Positions 11,401 through 24,200 of a stretch of DNA of 64,000 nucleotides are shown in pieces. The stretch's first letter is position 1, and each line of letters starts with the position of its first letter. This DNA is from Klebsormidium nitens (taxonomy: Eukaryota; Streptophyta; Klebsormidiophyceae; Klebsormidiales; Klebsormidiaceae), in the NCBI GenBank assembly GCA_000708835.1, contig DF236956.1, positions 315,346 through 379,345 on the forward strand. The letters are read 5' to 3'. Both the position numbers and the translations under genes were made by a program. The notes below the pieces were generated by a model. It ran no database searches. It saw nothing but the letters and a program-made list of their open reading frames with translations, and had not been told where the DNA came from.

Positions 11401-11473
11401 GGCCAGCGAGAGTGGCCCCGCTCCAGCAACTAAAAGCCTGGCTGTTGAGAAGCAAGTGACCGCTTGCGGCCAT
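5491..11473 (-). CDS. Class-IV PLP-dependent aminotransferase (D-amino-acid/branched-chain-like), probably plastid-targeted
   Basis: Nine exons, transcription order: 11473-11179, 10286-10198, 9591-9416, 8606-8412, 7917-7845, 7421-7254, 6938-6894, 6392-6092, 5603-5491. They sum to 485 codons including stop, and every junction is phase-matched. The first ~100 residues are Ser/Ala/Arg-rich and resemble a transit peptide. The fold IV domain includes HRGHAVFDTAEIYGG, YGLDPHLDRL, the PLP lysine context ATVKSTNYLPNAL (Lys about residue 292) and EGPNMNVAF; GSGVLVLPVVEWDGRPV lies near the C terminus. This matches plant D-amino-acid-aminotransferase-like proteins, which transfer amino groups with PLP; the substrate cannot be read from sequence. 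Exon edges at 9591, 9416 and 6392 are duplicated in the neighbouring introns. The start is the first Met of the transit-like exon. It is divergent from the ArsS gene, 703 bp apart. Confidence 0.9.
5942..6062 (+). other. Exon-like open frame inside the last aminotransferase intron
   Basis: On the plus strand, directly after an acceptor-like TTACACCGCAG, a frame encodes about 40 protein-like residues (it includes DDSLNLLGGDAGILGLTQ). It lies antisense within the intron 5604-6091. No matching donor or partner exon was found. It may be a relic exon of an inserted gene or chance. Confidence 0.2.
6365..6535 (-). repeat. Duplicated acceptor edge of aminotransferase exon 8
   Basis: The functional exon begins at 6392 with the residues ILPGITIRKLL. 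A second copy with its own CAG acceptor begins at 6527, 135 nt upstream in transcription order, and encodes the same eleven residues before diverging. The 135-nt offset is a multiple of three and the frame between the copies is open, so using the upstream acceptor would add 45 residues without a frameshift. Confidence 0.85.
8931..9480 (-). repeat. Five-copy array of the exon-3 donor edge
   Basis: The functional exon 3 ends at 9416 (TTTGACACGGCCGAGATTT then GTGAGC). Diverged copies of its last ~55 nt plus donor lie in the following intron, with donor-equivalent positions at about 9294, 9150, 9039 and 8951 (spacing 122, 144, 111 and 88). The nearest copy still encodes an ETAKIYGG-like end with GTGAGC; the 9150 copy also keeps GTGAGC. 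More distant copies have stops and weaker donors. Similarity falls with distance from the real exon. Confidence 0.8.
9541..9700 (-). repeat. Duplicated acceptor edge of aminotransferase exon 3
   Basis: Two tandem copies encode VLERLSNNVHPKAQST after a CAG acceptor, one starting at 9591 and one at 9684. The 93-nt offset is a multiple of three and the intervening frame is open, so use of the distal acceptor would insert 31 residues. The two copies differ at only a few positions, so the duplication is recent. Confidence 0.85.
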
Positions 11474-12176
11474 ATCTAGCCGTTCAGAAGGCTAACATGT
11501 CCCCGACAGGCGGCCACTCAGAAACCTGTTTCTCGAAGCAACCCTTCAATTAGTTCCTCATCTCTTCTAAAAAGCACATTCAAGCACTACTCTTTCATAG
11601 ATGGAACCGTCCTACAGATTGTATGAGAGACAAGCAAATCTTTGCAGGCCTCCAACGTTGCCTTCTTGCCTGCGCCCTCTCATGCTCTTCCCAGGTTCTG
11701 TCTCTTTTTGAATCTCTCATCGTGAGGGAATCAGCAGTGACAGAAGGGTCCATATTTTCATGAATGATTCTTGCCCATATTCGACCAGTATCGGTCATAT
11801 TTTGGTAATTCCAGACCTGAATAGCCTGATCTTGAATGCCGGTAGGCAAGGCGTACATTTTACCTGCAAAAACTTTAAGACGTTTGTGAGTGAATCGTGA
11901 ACCCTCAATTTGCGCCCTGATCCACGGCTATGTGTACCGTATATGAGATTTACATCACACAAGATCGGAGCGCAGGCGTATTTATACGTCGTTGGCATAA
12001 GACTCAAAATTTACCAAGTTTGTGTGGCCGCCGTCAGAGACCTGAATTTCTAATACTATCCAAGCTTCAGAAGTTCAGCCGAGTTCATGCAGCAGCAGTT
12101 TCTCTCATGTTCACAGCACTCCTTGCCAAAGTCTAGCTAGGGCACAGCATTTAGTATTGACGCCTCTTTTGAAAGA
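11474..12176. promoter_or_regulatory. Shared upstream region of divergent aminotransferase and arsS genes
   Basis: The 703 bp separate two head-to-head genes and must hold both promoters and 5' UTRs. I see no clear TATA box or repeated operator-like motif. Short open frames on both strands have no support. Confidence 0.4.
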
Positions 12177-15100
12177 ATGGCTTCTTCAAGCACTGCGCTC
12201 CATCACGGATCGCGTAATCTGGCCCCCCACCGACTCTCTAGTTCAGATTCATTTGCGTCGGAGCTCTGGCGGGCTCGTCCGCTATGCCCCTGCGCAGAGC
12301 GGCCCTCAAGGGAAGGGGAAAAGATGACCAGACGTGGACCAGTCTTAGTGAGCGCGAGCAACATGGAGCTTCGGGAACGTACAAAGGTCAGTGGCACCAC
12401 CTTTACTACGGTTAGAATGGACTCTTAGTTGGCAAGTTGGATCACATCCAAGTCCATCTGGAAACGCACCCAAACGTGCTTCATCTCTTACCACTTTGAG
12501 TGACGCCTTTCCACTTGCCTGACTCTTTCTTTGCATCTGCCAGTTGCTTCAAAATTGCACGTAACATGGCGTTTGTTGATGCGAGAGAGGTGTGCTCAGT
12601 TCAACTTAAGCCTGTTGATGATGATAGGAGAGATGCTGTACATAACCGTACAATGAACCGGTCAGCGTGGGTGTCTTACTCTCACTCTCGAGAAGAAGGT
12701 TGTTGCCTTAGCACTATCAAGGCAGCGAAGTCCATAATAGCTGCTTGAGCCGCATGCAATGACGCCCCAGGTTCGGGCCCACCCGCTCTAATCTGTCCTG
12801 ATGTCCTTATTCAACCTTTTAAAGGGGACGAACAATCGAAGAAAGATCTGGGGTTTTGATTGCAGATAGGCACCTTCCTGTGCGACACTGTGAGGGTTTA
12901 CGCGATTGGTTCAGCACACTGCTTACTTCAAACTTGTCTCCAACCAGGCTCTGTTGTGCCCCCAGAGCCGAAGGTATCTCTACAAAGAAACCAGGGCAAG
13001 CACTTGATTGTTTATCTCGCGTTTCTTTCCCTGCAATTTGACACGACCCTAACCCCTTCTCCGCATCCAGGGGTCACTTGTGCCCGAAACACTGAAGGAG
13101 ATGGAGACCGACGTTGACTTCCAGAGGACGAAGCAAGCGTTGCTGGAGCGGGGGCAGGCGGCTCTAACAGCGGAGGAGCGGAAGAAGCGGCGACGGGCCC
13201 TGGATAACCTGGGGGTCCCGTCTTTTGACCACTTTTTGAAGGAACAGGTGTGTCTTGCATCTCCCACTGAACTGTGACATAAACTTCCAGCAGTTAAATG
13301 TAGTTGGTCTGCCGCACATCTAGCATTTGTATCAGCGTTTGGTATGATTCCTTTGGAAGATCCAGGTTGCAGTCTTGGGGGTTCGTCACACAGGTTAGAA
13401 GTTGACGAGAGGGGACTTGTCCGGATAGCAATCGACGGCAAGGATGCTTTCTGACAAAAAACTTACATAATGTTGTAGTAATGATTGGCCACAAACTAAA
13501 ACTAAAGTGATTGTCAACCTTGTCGTAGGACCTTCCTAGCAATTCAGGTCAAAGCTTCAGATTAAGATTCCTCTACATTCAATCGCAAGGTCCTTATTTG
13601 AGTACACCTTCCCTCATTTGCTTTCTGAATCTGGGCTCAGCTCATCCGCAAGCCCCAAGTTGAGCCCCAGCGACTCAAGGGATAGTTGAAGGAAGGCCGC
13701 TCTGACCATATGAATTGCAGCGCTCACTCATCCCAGACTAGGACACTCAAGACAGCCAAACGTACGTTCCAAACAAGTTTGTTCTTCATCTTTTCACTCT
13801 CTGACTGTGCAGGGCCTATCCCCGCTCACTCGAAAACCAGTCACGACGCTCCAGCTCAACATCGGACTATACTGCAACCAAGCATGCGCGCATTGCCATG
13901 TGGAGTCCTCCCCCCTCAGAACGGAACAGATGGACGAGCGGGTGGCGAGAAAGGTCGTTGAGGTGTTGGATCGCAGCCCCGAGATCCACACGGTGGATAT
14001 CACAGGGGGCGCTCCAGAGTTGCAGCCTCAGTTTAGGTGACCAATGTTTCCTTTTCCTGAGGACTGACATTGGTGATTCGCTGCAAGCGACCCTAGCTTG
14101 AGCTTTCGACCGAGTGCTTTAAGAACTTTGTCTGCCCTCACGGCACTAATTTTGAATCTGTAGATAGTAATGGCTGCTTTGCTCAGTAGATTGATGGATG
14201 CGGATGCGGGTCGATTAATGTGACAACGGAAAACCGATGCAGAAACTTGGTACAGTACTGCGGGGCCCAGACTGACCAGTTTACTTTCTTTCCCTGATAT
14301 GCCGTGCAGCTGGAGTCTCCCAAAAGTCTGCTTTTGAAAGTGGGTTCGCATTTTAGTCTCTTTCCCTACCGAGTCCTCTTCTTCAGGCACGTTCAATCAG
14401 CAAGTTCCTTGCTCACAGGTACCTCGTAACTGAGGCGCGTCGACAGGGAAAGGAGGTTATCGACCGGTGCAATCTGACGGTGCTCTATGAGCCGGGACAA
14501 GAGGTCAGTAATTGTGGCTTGATCTTCGTCTCTGCTAGAAACTTCCTGTATCAAATCTGCCTTCAGACTTTTTCAGTTTTGAACCTGTCTTCAGAGCTGG
14601 AGTCAAGGTCTGCGCTCAAACAAAGATCTCATTAGAGATGGTGAGACTGAACTGATTGGACAAGGAGGGGTAAATCTGGGGCATCCTCTGGTGAAAAGTC
14701 CGTTTGCGTGGTCGACTCGATGTGTGCATCCGGCTTCGAGCGGCGCTCCAAGGAAATCGAGGATAGGTTTGAAGACCATCCGTTGCGTTCTGCTTCACAC
14801 TGGCAGTCAGATGATGGATTCGCCGGTCCGATTCTAAAGGGTCAGGTTCTCGTTCAGAATCCGGATAGCCTCTTGTCTTCTCGACGATACGTTTTTCTTG
14901 TTCCAACTGGCCAGCGAGGTGTTCAAAAGCCTGGCACTTGACTATCTTTATAGGTCAGTCCATCAAACCTAGGCTTGCCATGCGTCAGTTTAACATTAGT
15001 CCTTTCCAAGATTTAAGGTTTTGAATCGATTTACTCCTGCGGTACTTTGCTGATTGCAACGTCTCGATTACCTCCTGGTCTGGTCGTCTGTCCTTGGAAA

Positions 15101-18100
15101 TGCGGGGTTCCATGTATCTTTCTTCCGTCTGTCTTTCAGCTGTCACGCTTGCATCACACTTCTCCTACCAAAGTTCAAACCTGCTGAGTCGATCCTTTAT
15201 GACCCCTCAAATCGTTGACCTTCAATTCACGCTGTCATGGACAGATTAATGTCTAGAGCGGTCGCTTCTGGGCAACGTGCACTCTCAGCATCTGAGACGA
15301 GCCGCTAACGGCATTCCTTGGACCTCTTTTCCCGCAGGATCTGGTCGACTTTCTGGCGGACAATCAAGTGCGGATCGTTGCGTCGATGCCGTGCTATGGA
15401 CCGAAAAACGTTGACGACCAGGTACGGCACCAGTCGTTCGAGTCGGCGCATCTCTGTATGTTATTCAGAGCAGCCACGTATATCAATTTCGACACCAGAT
15501 ACGGTGCCTGTTCAGGTGCTCGCACACCCTGCTATCACGCGCTTGTCAAATGTGAAGGTGGGTCTTGTAGGACAGTAGTGACGGCAGTGAAGTTGGTTTG
15601 ATGGAGTTGGATGAGGCTTTGTTCTTCGCCAGAATGGTCAGTCGATCGGGCACCTCTGTTTCCAGCTAGGTCTGTGTTTAGAGAAGATCTCCGCGTGGCA
15701 TCTGCTTGTGCTTCTGAAGTGTTCAACAACATTTTTGGCTGCTGCAAATGCCCCTGTGAAGTGCTTGAAAGCCACTAAGCGAACGGCCTTTGCTTCTGTG
15801 CAGCGAGGGCGGGGCGTGTTTGAGAAGAGCATACAGGCGCTTCTGGATCTCAATGCCCGAGGGTGAGCTCCTTCTTCCGCCTCCACCCAATAGCAACCCG
15901 ATGGAAATTGCCCGACAACCGCCCTTGCAGTGAACCAAGGACAGTTCTTTCTGTTTGTTCTCGCCCTTGACGAACCGGAAGGCACAAACGGCTGTCCCTT
16001 TCACCTACATTCTGCAGCACTCATCTGCGAAATGTGAATTCCTGTGAGTTGGTTCAGCTTCGTACTGCAGAACCTGTCGATCTCCCGAGCAGGGGATGCT
16101 TACTATGCTTAGCCGATGACCAATCACCAATCTGTTTGCAGGTACGGCAAGGAAGGAAGCGGTCTTCTACTGGACCTCGTATACAATCCCATCGGGGGTT
16201 TCCTACCGCCCTTGCAGTCGAGCTTGGAAGCGGCTTACAAGGTACGTGCTTGACTGGGAGCAATAGTCAAATGTCTGACAAACGAAGAGCATCGCGCTTG
16301 GGAAGCTTGCTTCTTCAAGGCAAGTCAAGTAGAAATTGTATTATGTGCTGTGATTGGCTCAGCAGCTGGCTTTGGCTAAGCGTCCACTTTCTCGAAGTAG
16401 CATTTCAGGTCCAGAAGCGATAGGGTCTTTTACCGACTGCAGAGATTGCGAGTTTAAGGGAGATTGACGATACGGTCAAGTAGACAAAACGTTGATGGCC
16501 GTTGCCAGCTTCGTCCAAACTCGTCTCCCGTGCCATGTTAAAATCTCTGCTGACTGCAACTCGTGCAACGGACAAAGCAAGTTGTGGAATCACCAGGTCG
16601 ATCGATCTGACGGATCGAGTCCGCACGTCACAAAGATTTTCTCTGTTTTCATCCAGAAGATTGGTTGTATGCGAAGATTGGTACCCTTCGCTGCTACTTG
16701 AGTGCTTGCTGCAAGCGTTGGATGCCTCTCGTCACATTTATCTGGGTCCGAAAAGCAAAAGTGTTAGGCATGATGACGCGTGCTGATGTTCAAACACCGT
16801 GCTTGCAGGATGAGCTCAGCAAGACGTACGGCATCACCTTCAACAGCCTGTTCACGATTACGAACATGCCCATCAAAAGGTGGGCCTGTCTCCCGCCCTT
16901 CCTTGGTTGTCACCCGGCTTCTGAGTTCTTCTGAGGTCCCTCGTCCTCGTTCTAGCTTTTCCAAGGGAGTGACAACGATTCCTGGAGGCTGCTAGATATT
17001 CAAAACTTCGGCTACGGTCTCGCTTTATTGCATGGAAGACGGCTCATCTATATAATTTTGGGTTTACGGCCTCGTGAAGGCGGCCCGTTGTCGAAGGGAG
17101 ATAAAAAAGGAGAAATTGCCAGAGCTCACGAGAGGACCCGCATCTTGCTGATGCTGGGTGCCATGTTGCTGACGTCACTGGCGGCGTTCACCGCGGTCGC
17201 CAGTCAGGGTGGAAACCCAGCCCTTCGCCTCGAGGTCCCAGACTTCGTGCAGGGCTTCCTAAAGTATCACAAAGACAGAATTGCCGGCTGGCTTAGAATC
17301 CGATCTTTTTTTGTGTTGCAGGTTTGCGGATCACCTCTCCCGGAAGGGTGAACTCCAGGCCTACATGGAGTTACTGGTGAGAGACTGGTTCACTTATGCT
17401 GCATTTCTTCGTTGCAGCGGCCAAGTACCGATCGTAGTGTAGTTTGGACTGCTTTGTCGACTGTTCGTGCGATGCACTCTTATGGAGAGGCCGACTTTGA
17501 CTGCAACGTATCATGCCTTGCAGCGGAAGGAGCGTGAGGCCTTTTTTAAACAAGCTTTCCAAGTGCGTAGAATTTCAGACATTTAATATGCACGCCTTTG
17601 AATGTTTTCAGTCGCTGCATCTTTGACTGCCGATAGGCCGTTAGCTTCGCTTATTTCGATGATGAAGTGGTTCTGCCCCGTTACATTTTCAAGAAATCCA
17701 GGTTTTGCAACTGGTTGAGTTTTCCTTCTCTTCTTGCTTCAAGGTAAACAACTTCAACCCGGCCGCAGCGGATTCGGTGATGTGCAGAGACCTCATCAGT
17801 GTTGGCTGGTAAGACTGCATCCCCTCCTCCTCATTGTAATGCGTCAGTGTGACGAGTGGACACGCGTTGTAGGTCGTCAAATTCTGAATTGCCATTTCAC
17901 ACTCAACGATCAAGTCGGAGCTCTTTTTTCGCCTTCCTCGCATCTCCCGTTGTTATGTCGTCCTTCCTTTTCTTTTTCTATCCCATCACAGGCTACCGGC
18001 AAGCTTCCGCTGAGAGCTTTTTGACTCGTACGTTTGTCTCAAACGATGTATTGTCGGGCACGTGTCAATTCCGTTCGTTCTTTGCCCCTCAGATTCCGCC

Positions 18101-18820
18101 TCGACCAAAAATGGCTAGGCGCATTTGCTTCGATCCGCGTACAGCTTGTACACTACGCTGTATCAGGTCTTACTTTGCATCACACGTGATCGAAGTAAGC
18201 TTTCCCATTGGTCCGGAGAGATGAGCGCTCACCCGTTCCGGTCAACGCGGATCCTTCTGCAGGGATGGAACCGTGTACGATTGCGACTTTAATCAGCAGC
18301 TTGCGCTCGGAATGCCGCCGGGCTTGCCCAAATCAATCTTCGACATTGACTCCACCGCCAGTCTGTTGGGCGCCCGCATTGCCACGGACAACCACTGTTT
18401 CGGGTGAGGTTTGGGCGGTTAGAACATTGCACTGTTAAGAAGTCTTGGATCAGAACCCAGCCACACCATGACCAGGGGAGAATTTCCATGGGACCTTTTG
18501 AGTCTTGAAAGTCGGATTTTTCCTACTTTAACGGTGATTTACTCAGGGATCGGTTGTGCGCTGAACGGGTGATTGAACCGTTGTGGCTCTGAAGAACCTG
18601 GCGTGCTGAGCAATCAACTTTTTGTAGTAGACGTGGGTTGCTCTTGAAAACCGGGCCCCTCTTATGAGACAATTAATCAGAACCAGGTAGATTAATCAGC
18701 GGAGATAGAAGTTTCAGCAATAGAATGGAGCATCGGAGGTCAAGATTTTCTTATTAATGTCTTGGCTTGCGCAGATGCACGGCAGGGCACGGGTCAAGTT
18801 GCACAGGGGCTGTCGCGTAA
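12177..18820 (+). CDS. arsS: ArsS-like radical SAM enzyme (arsenosugar biosynthesis family)
   Basis: Thirteen exons: 12177-12386, 13071-13247, 13813-14036, 14419-14503, 15338-15421, 15804-15862, 16142-16241, 16809-16879, 17322-17376, 17524-17562, 17744-17808, 18263-18403, 18775-18820. All are phase-matched, 452 codons with stop. The start exon is Ser/Arg-rich and transit-peptide-like. The radical SAM cluster motif CNQACAHC (Cys about 150, 154, 157) is followed by DITGGAPEL, RCNLTVLYEPGQE, ASMPCYG, LDLVYNP, FNSLFTITNMPIKR, VMCRDLISVGW and YDCDFNQQL. The protein ends in a Cys-rich tail, CFGCTAGHGSSC. This order matches ArsS proteins, which transfer the adenosyl group of SAM to dimethylarsenite on the route to arsenosugars. 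Activity and plastid location are inferred. The 39-nt exon at 17524 is very small but needed for continuity. Confidence 0.92.
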
Positions 18821-21218
18821 GGTGGACGAGCGGTACCATGGAAGGAACAATCAAAGTGAAGGACTTCACCCAATAGAACTCGTGAATATTCACCGCTTAG
18901 GGAATAGCCGCTACAGATCGACATATGAAGGGCAGCCTTCAGAAATGACTCTGCATATCTAGCTAGCAAGGACGTGAATTGTTAAGGAAGCGCGCATAGC
19001 CTGTACGGTAGATCAAGCCCCATGGTATGCTTAGATTTACCTGCGGGATCTAGGCACGCGCTGTACGAAGCCTGTAATGGACAGGTTGATATGTAGTGTC
19101 TTCAAGCTGATGTAACCAATCAGCTCGGGCAGCCATTCGAATCTAAATGCAGGATCTGTCTGGCCCGCGGGTCCGGCGCGCCGGCCATCCGATCTTGACA
19201 TGATGATTTGGACTTGTATACACGTACACGCAGGACAGTAGCATCTCACAGCGGGCCGGGCCGCCTCTAGGTCACTTAGTTTTTGGAGGCTGAGCGAATT
19301 CCAATCGAGAACTTTGAAATGCTCATGGTACTACGCCTCGACGCTCACGTAGGTCCAGTGGGATCTGTGCGTACCACGCCTAGGCCAGTGACGTGACGCG
19401 GCGAAAGTGTGGCGAATTCCATATGGAGATATTGACGATCGAGATAATTCACCGACGGCGCACCCTTATTATAGTATCCAATTTATCATCAGTCCCTTAT
19501 GAATTGTTGCGCGGAAACTTCGGAGCTAGCTATAGGATCGCCGGGACTGCATGAATATCCGGCTACTATGGCAATGCACAAGGCTGCGATCGTGCCCGGC
19601 CCGGGCCCGGCGTCCCATATGTGAGCCGAGTCGCACATGCCTTTGAAGTTTCCATCAAGTAGTCACACATGCTGTACGTTTATGAATAATGATCGTGGCG
19701 AAATTGTTTTTGAAAATCACACGCAAACATGCACTAAGGTTGCGCGTCGACCGAAAACCTACCACCCCCCCCTCTTATGTTGTCAGATCACGTGGTTCAG
19801 AAAACCTTGGTTTCGGCAGAGGTTTGGAGCAAACCCTTCAGATCGCCCTATATCACCCAATTATGCACCAAAATGCTCAATCCAAAGCAAGTGGGCAATG
19901 GCCATGTGTGGTGGCAATTGCCGACAAGGCTTCTTTGAGCAGAAAAGATGCAAATTTGATAAATGTAGGCGACACAATCACTTCAGTGTAGCAAACCTCT
20001 TATAAACCCAGATTCATGGAAAGCAGGCCTCCGATTGGCTGAAGAACCTGGGATGACCTCGGAGGTTTTCGTTCGACGCGCAACCTAATTGCTGACACGT
20101 AAGTTCACCCTAATTGGCGAAATTGGCGAAATTGTCTGTACGCAATAATGCAACTTCGCGGGCGCCTCAGTCTATTACATGGTGCCAAAATAGGTATTGG
20201 TCTCACTGCAACCCATTGAATTACCAGTTGCGTCCAAGGCCTTCTGCTCATAAGAGGGCAAAAGTAACTGCTAACTGGACCCAAAATCCGATTGACACCG
20301 GCAGTTTACTAACGCCCGGGCGCCGCCGCGCGGCCGCGCTAAATTTAATTCGCCAGCTTGCGCAAACTTCTTCAATTTTGCGCGAATATGCGCGAACTAA
20401 TGCGCAATCCTAATTGGCGAAATCATGATCAGGTTTCGCCCGGAGGCCACGAACAATGAAATTTATGAAGGCAGTCGGACGGTTCAGTTCGGTCACGCGC
20501 GTATAGGTATGTCTTCGATCAGAAATTGACCGTGCAACACATGTCCTGTACTAACACGTATTCTTTGTACACTCTAAAAACAGGAAAGTCGAAATGACAA
20601 CGAGCCCAGCATAACTGGGGACGACCGGAGCATGCGGAGTATTGAACGTGATACTAAACGTGCCACAGTTTTGAGTTTTGCCTGAACTTGGTTGCGTATT
20701 AATGCAATTTGCATCATGCATGTGAACGTGCGCAACTTCGTCGCAATTCCATGTATAGGACGGAGACCGGCCGGACGCCGCTAACGCTGACGGAATCAAC
20801 CAGATGGCCTGATTGAACCGACTGATATTGCTCCAAGTGCAGCCTAAATCATATAGTCTTCGTACTAGGGCGTAGAAGAGCCTCTGACAAATCTAGGTCC
20901 TACAACGCAAGTATGTTACCGCTTGCAAACGACATTACTTGGACCCGTTTCACAAATAGAATCAACCTTTGCTTTCGGTACCACGACTTACGTTATCGAC
21001 TCGGAGTCCTCTACTAGTCCAACGTGGAATCAGCAAATAATTGTAGGTAATATTGGCTCCTCTTTTGTAGTTTAAAAACACTATCCGCAACACAAACAAG
21101 CCTACACGGCAGATCGCCCATTAACTGAAATCCACTGTTGCAACGGTCCAAACAACGATCAAAGCGTTCAGTCATATCAGCGTCGAAAGCAGCATGACCC
21201 GGTTACCGAGACCTTCTT
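18821..21218. other. Intergenic between arsS and receptor kinase, no gene supported
   Basis: No spliced frame. Around 20108-20425 the motif CCTAATTGGCGAAAT recurs in direct orientation and a GCGC-rich block occurs, suggesting a decayed repeat. Very GC-rich palindromic patches lie near 19160-19260 and 19590-19610. Confidence 0.45.
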
Positions 21219-24200
21219 TTATCTCGCGGTGAGAAACCTGTACGCCCCTGAAGAGAAACCGGACGAGCTCCCAGTATCCCACCCGGCCATCGACCTACCG
21301 GGGTCTCCTCTCGTCAGCCCACTCAACACATCGTGCGGGCTCTCGCTGCCCACTTCACTCCCCCGGGGCTCCGCCCCGCGCGTCCGGAGCCGAATGCCGA
21401 CCTGCTCCACGAAACTTCAATTTAAGTATTGTAAGCCTTAGGTAAAATAAGATAACTAGCCTGAGACGAGATGGGGGTTTAGGGTGGGTACAGGTGCAGA
21501 GCGGGTGATTTTGAGGGTTAGGTTTTTGGTGTTAGGGTAGGTGCTTCCAAAACCGAGGGCTTACTTGACACATCTAATGAGAAACATACCTGCTCCATCG
21601 TCGGTCGGTGCGAGGGATCCCTCTGCAGGCACTGCAACGCAATCTGGATGCAGCACTCGGCCTCGGAAACGTCGAACGCGTCCCAGACCGCGGGGTCGAT
21701 CATCTCTAGCGCTTTCTGCTCGCGCACCAGGGACGCCGCGAGCTCGACGAGGGGGATGTCCCTCCCCCCCCTTTCGAAACGCGCAGTCACCGGACGGCCC
21801 GTGACTAACTCCAGAACGACGACCCCGAAACTGTAGACGTCGCACTTTGGGGAGAGGCAGCGGTAGCCCCCCTGCATGTATTCCGGCGCCATATACGGCA
21901 GCGTGCCTTTCACTGCGGACGACGTGTCACCTCCCGATTCGTCGTCCTGCAGCAGGGGCAGCAAACCCGGGCTGTTAACCACGCAGATAAGTAACGTCTC
22001 GCAGCGGGTTAAGCTTCTCATGACGCATCCTGTGACGGACAGCAAACCCGGGCTGTTAACCACGAGAAAGGTTACGACTCGCAGCGGGTTAAGCTTCTCA
22101 TGACGCATCCTGTGACGGACGGCAATAACCACGCGGAAGGCCCACGTTGCTTTACGTCTCGCAGCGGGTTAAGCGTCTCCGTGACGCATCGTGTGACGGA
22201 CGAGTGATCCCTGGACTGCGGTCTGCAGAAAGTGCAGGAAAACACAGGCTTTCTTTTCAGGTTAGTTGCCCTCGACGAGAATGCCTCAGTTGGATCCGTT
22301 TGCACTCTGCCATTTCCTCCGTGGTTTGATTCAGAGATGTTTACAGTCGCCCGCATCTTTCTTGCACGCCTGGCTTGTCAATCCTAGACTTACTGAAACA
22401 AAATCCGACGCTGGCATCTCTTCTTGGCTCGAATCAGATTGGCTCTGAGAAGCTTGCTTTCGGTCGTTGCGAGCGGTCCCTCGTGGGCATCCGGTGCCTT
22501 ACGAAGCATTCCATTGAGGCCACCAACCGAAAGTTTGCAAACCCATCTTCCGAAAGAACGCAAAAGTCTAGACCATGATGGTTAACAGAAACAAATTCTT
22601 TTTCACAGGAAGTTTTGACTACTAACCAGGCTAACTACCGGACTTGACGCTCGGGTTGTTGGATAGTTAAGCGGGCTTTGACCTTGTTCAGGGGCTCGTG
22701 AACGCCCGAGTCTGGTTACCGGACAGATAACCAGTTTCTAACCAGCCCAGAACCGTCCTTGTTTGAGGGCCCAAAACTCCTACGTTCACAATTAACCGTA
22801 CCTGCATAAGCCGCGCCAGTCCAAAGTCCGCGATGCACGCGCCCTTGGTCCCCCCCCGGAGGAGAATGTTCGCCGCTTTTATGTCCCGGTGGATCAGGGG
22901 GGGGTGAATGTCATGGTGCATGTAGGTCAGCCCGCGGCAGACCCCCTCGATGACGGCCATACGTTCCGCCCACGAAAGGAAGGCGACCTTCCCCTGGGAA
23001 GCGTAATGCAATCGGGCGCCGAGGGATCCCTCCGGGAAGAACTCGAGCACGAGGAGCCGCTCGCCGTCGTCAACGCAGGAGCCCAGAAGGCGGACCAGGT
23101 TCTTGTGGCGCACCTGGAGTTTTAACAGTCCTCTCAATTTTGGGGTCGAATGAAGTTCTTCGGATGAAAACTCGGAAATGAAAGTCCCATGATGCAAGAG
23201 CTTGAAGGGCTTTAGGAACGTGTTCGTCCGTCGTCCCAAGCGATTCCTTTTCTGTGCAACGTCCAAACGGCGCAGAGGCCCGCGGATCGTTAATTGAAGC
23301 AGACCTTGCAAAACGGTTTCGGATGCAATGTCCGTGCTAAGTTCGCCTTGGAAAGGACGTCGCGGTCTTCCTTTCCAAAAATGCCGATGCTTGTTTTTGC
23401 ATCACGTGGCTTTTTGCGGTACGCCAAGCTGCGACTTCTGAGTAGGCCCAAAGGGCAAGAAACGTACAAAGACGGGCCAGGAAATATCCGGATTGAACGG
23501 AAACCAACGAGGTAGGAGACGAAAAGGGACCAAGGGACGACCGACGAAGCAGTTTGGGACTTGAGGAGAAGAAATTACAGGACTTATCCTGAACGGAAGG
23601 CACCAAAAACTCGTTTGGAAAACGACGCACACAACAATAAGACAATAGAAGAACACTCAACAGGTTGCTGATAAGGAATAACGAGCGACACAGTACGGAC
23701 ATGAGTTTCTCAAAACCACACACCCCTTGAGGAAGACTGAAGACTCGCTTGGTGGTATTGATAAACACAGCAGATTCAAAAACTCCTCCTTCTGAATTAT
23801 CGGTTCAAGTCCGTCCATAGAAGTCGGGGAGTTTTAGATTTATAGGACACACCTGCGCGTCGACAAGGCCGATCAAAATATGGTACAAAAAGTCCGACAT
23901 CTTCGCTGCTCTTTCTAGAAGTCTCGAATGGAGGTAAAACCAATGCACCTCGCTGAGAGTCGCCAGGNNNNNNNNNNNNNNNNNNNNNNNNNNNNNNNNN
24001 NNNNNNNNNNNNNNNNNNNNNNNNNNNNNNNNNNNNNNNNNNNNNNNNNNNNNNNNNNNNNNNNNNNNNNNNNNNNNNNNNNNNNNNNNNNNNNNNNNNN
24101 NNNNNNNNNNNNNNNNNNNNNNNNNNNNNNNNNNNNNNNNNNNNNNNNNNNNNNNNNNNNNNNNNNNNNNNNNNNNNNNNNNNNNNNNNNNNNNNNNNNN

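Noticed and set aside
21470..21545. TTTAGGG-like words suggesting an internal telomere repeat
   Set aside because: Only scattered degenerate words, not a tandem array.
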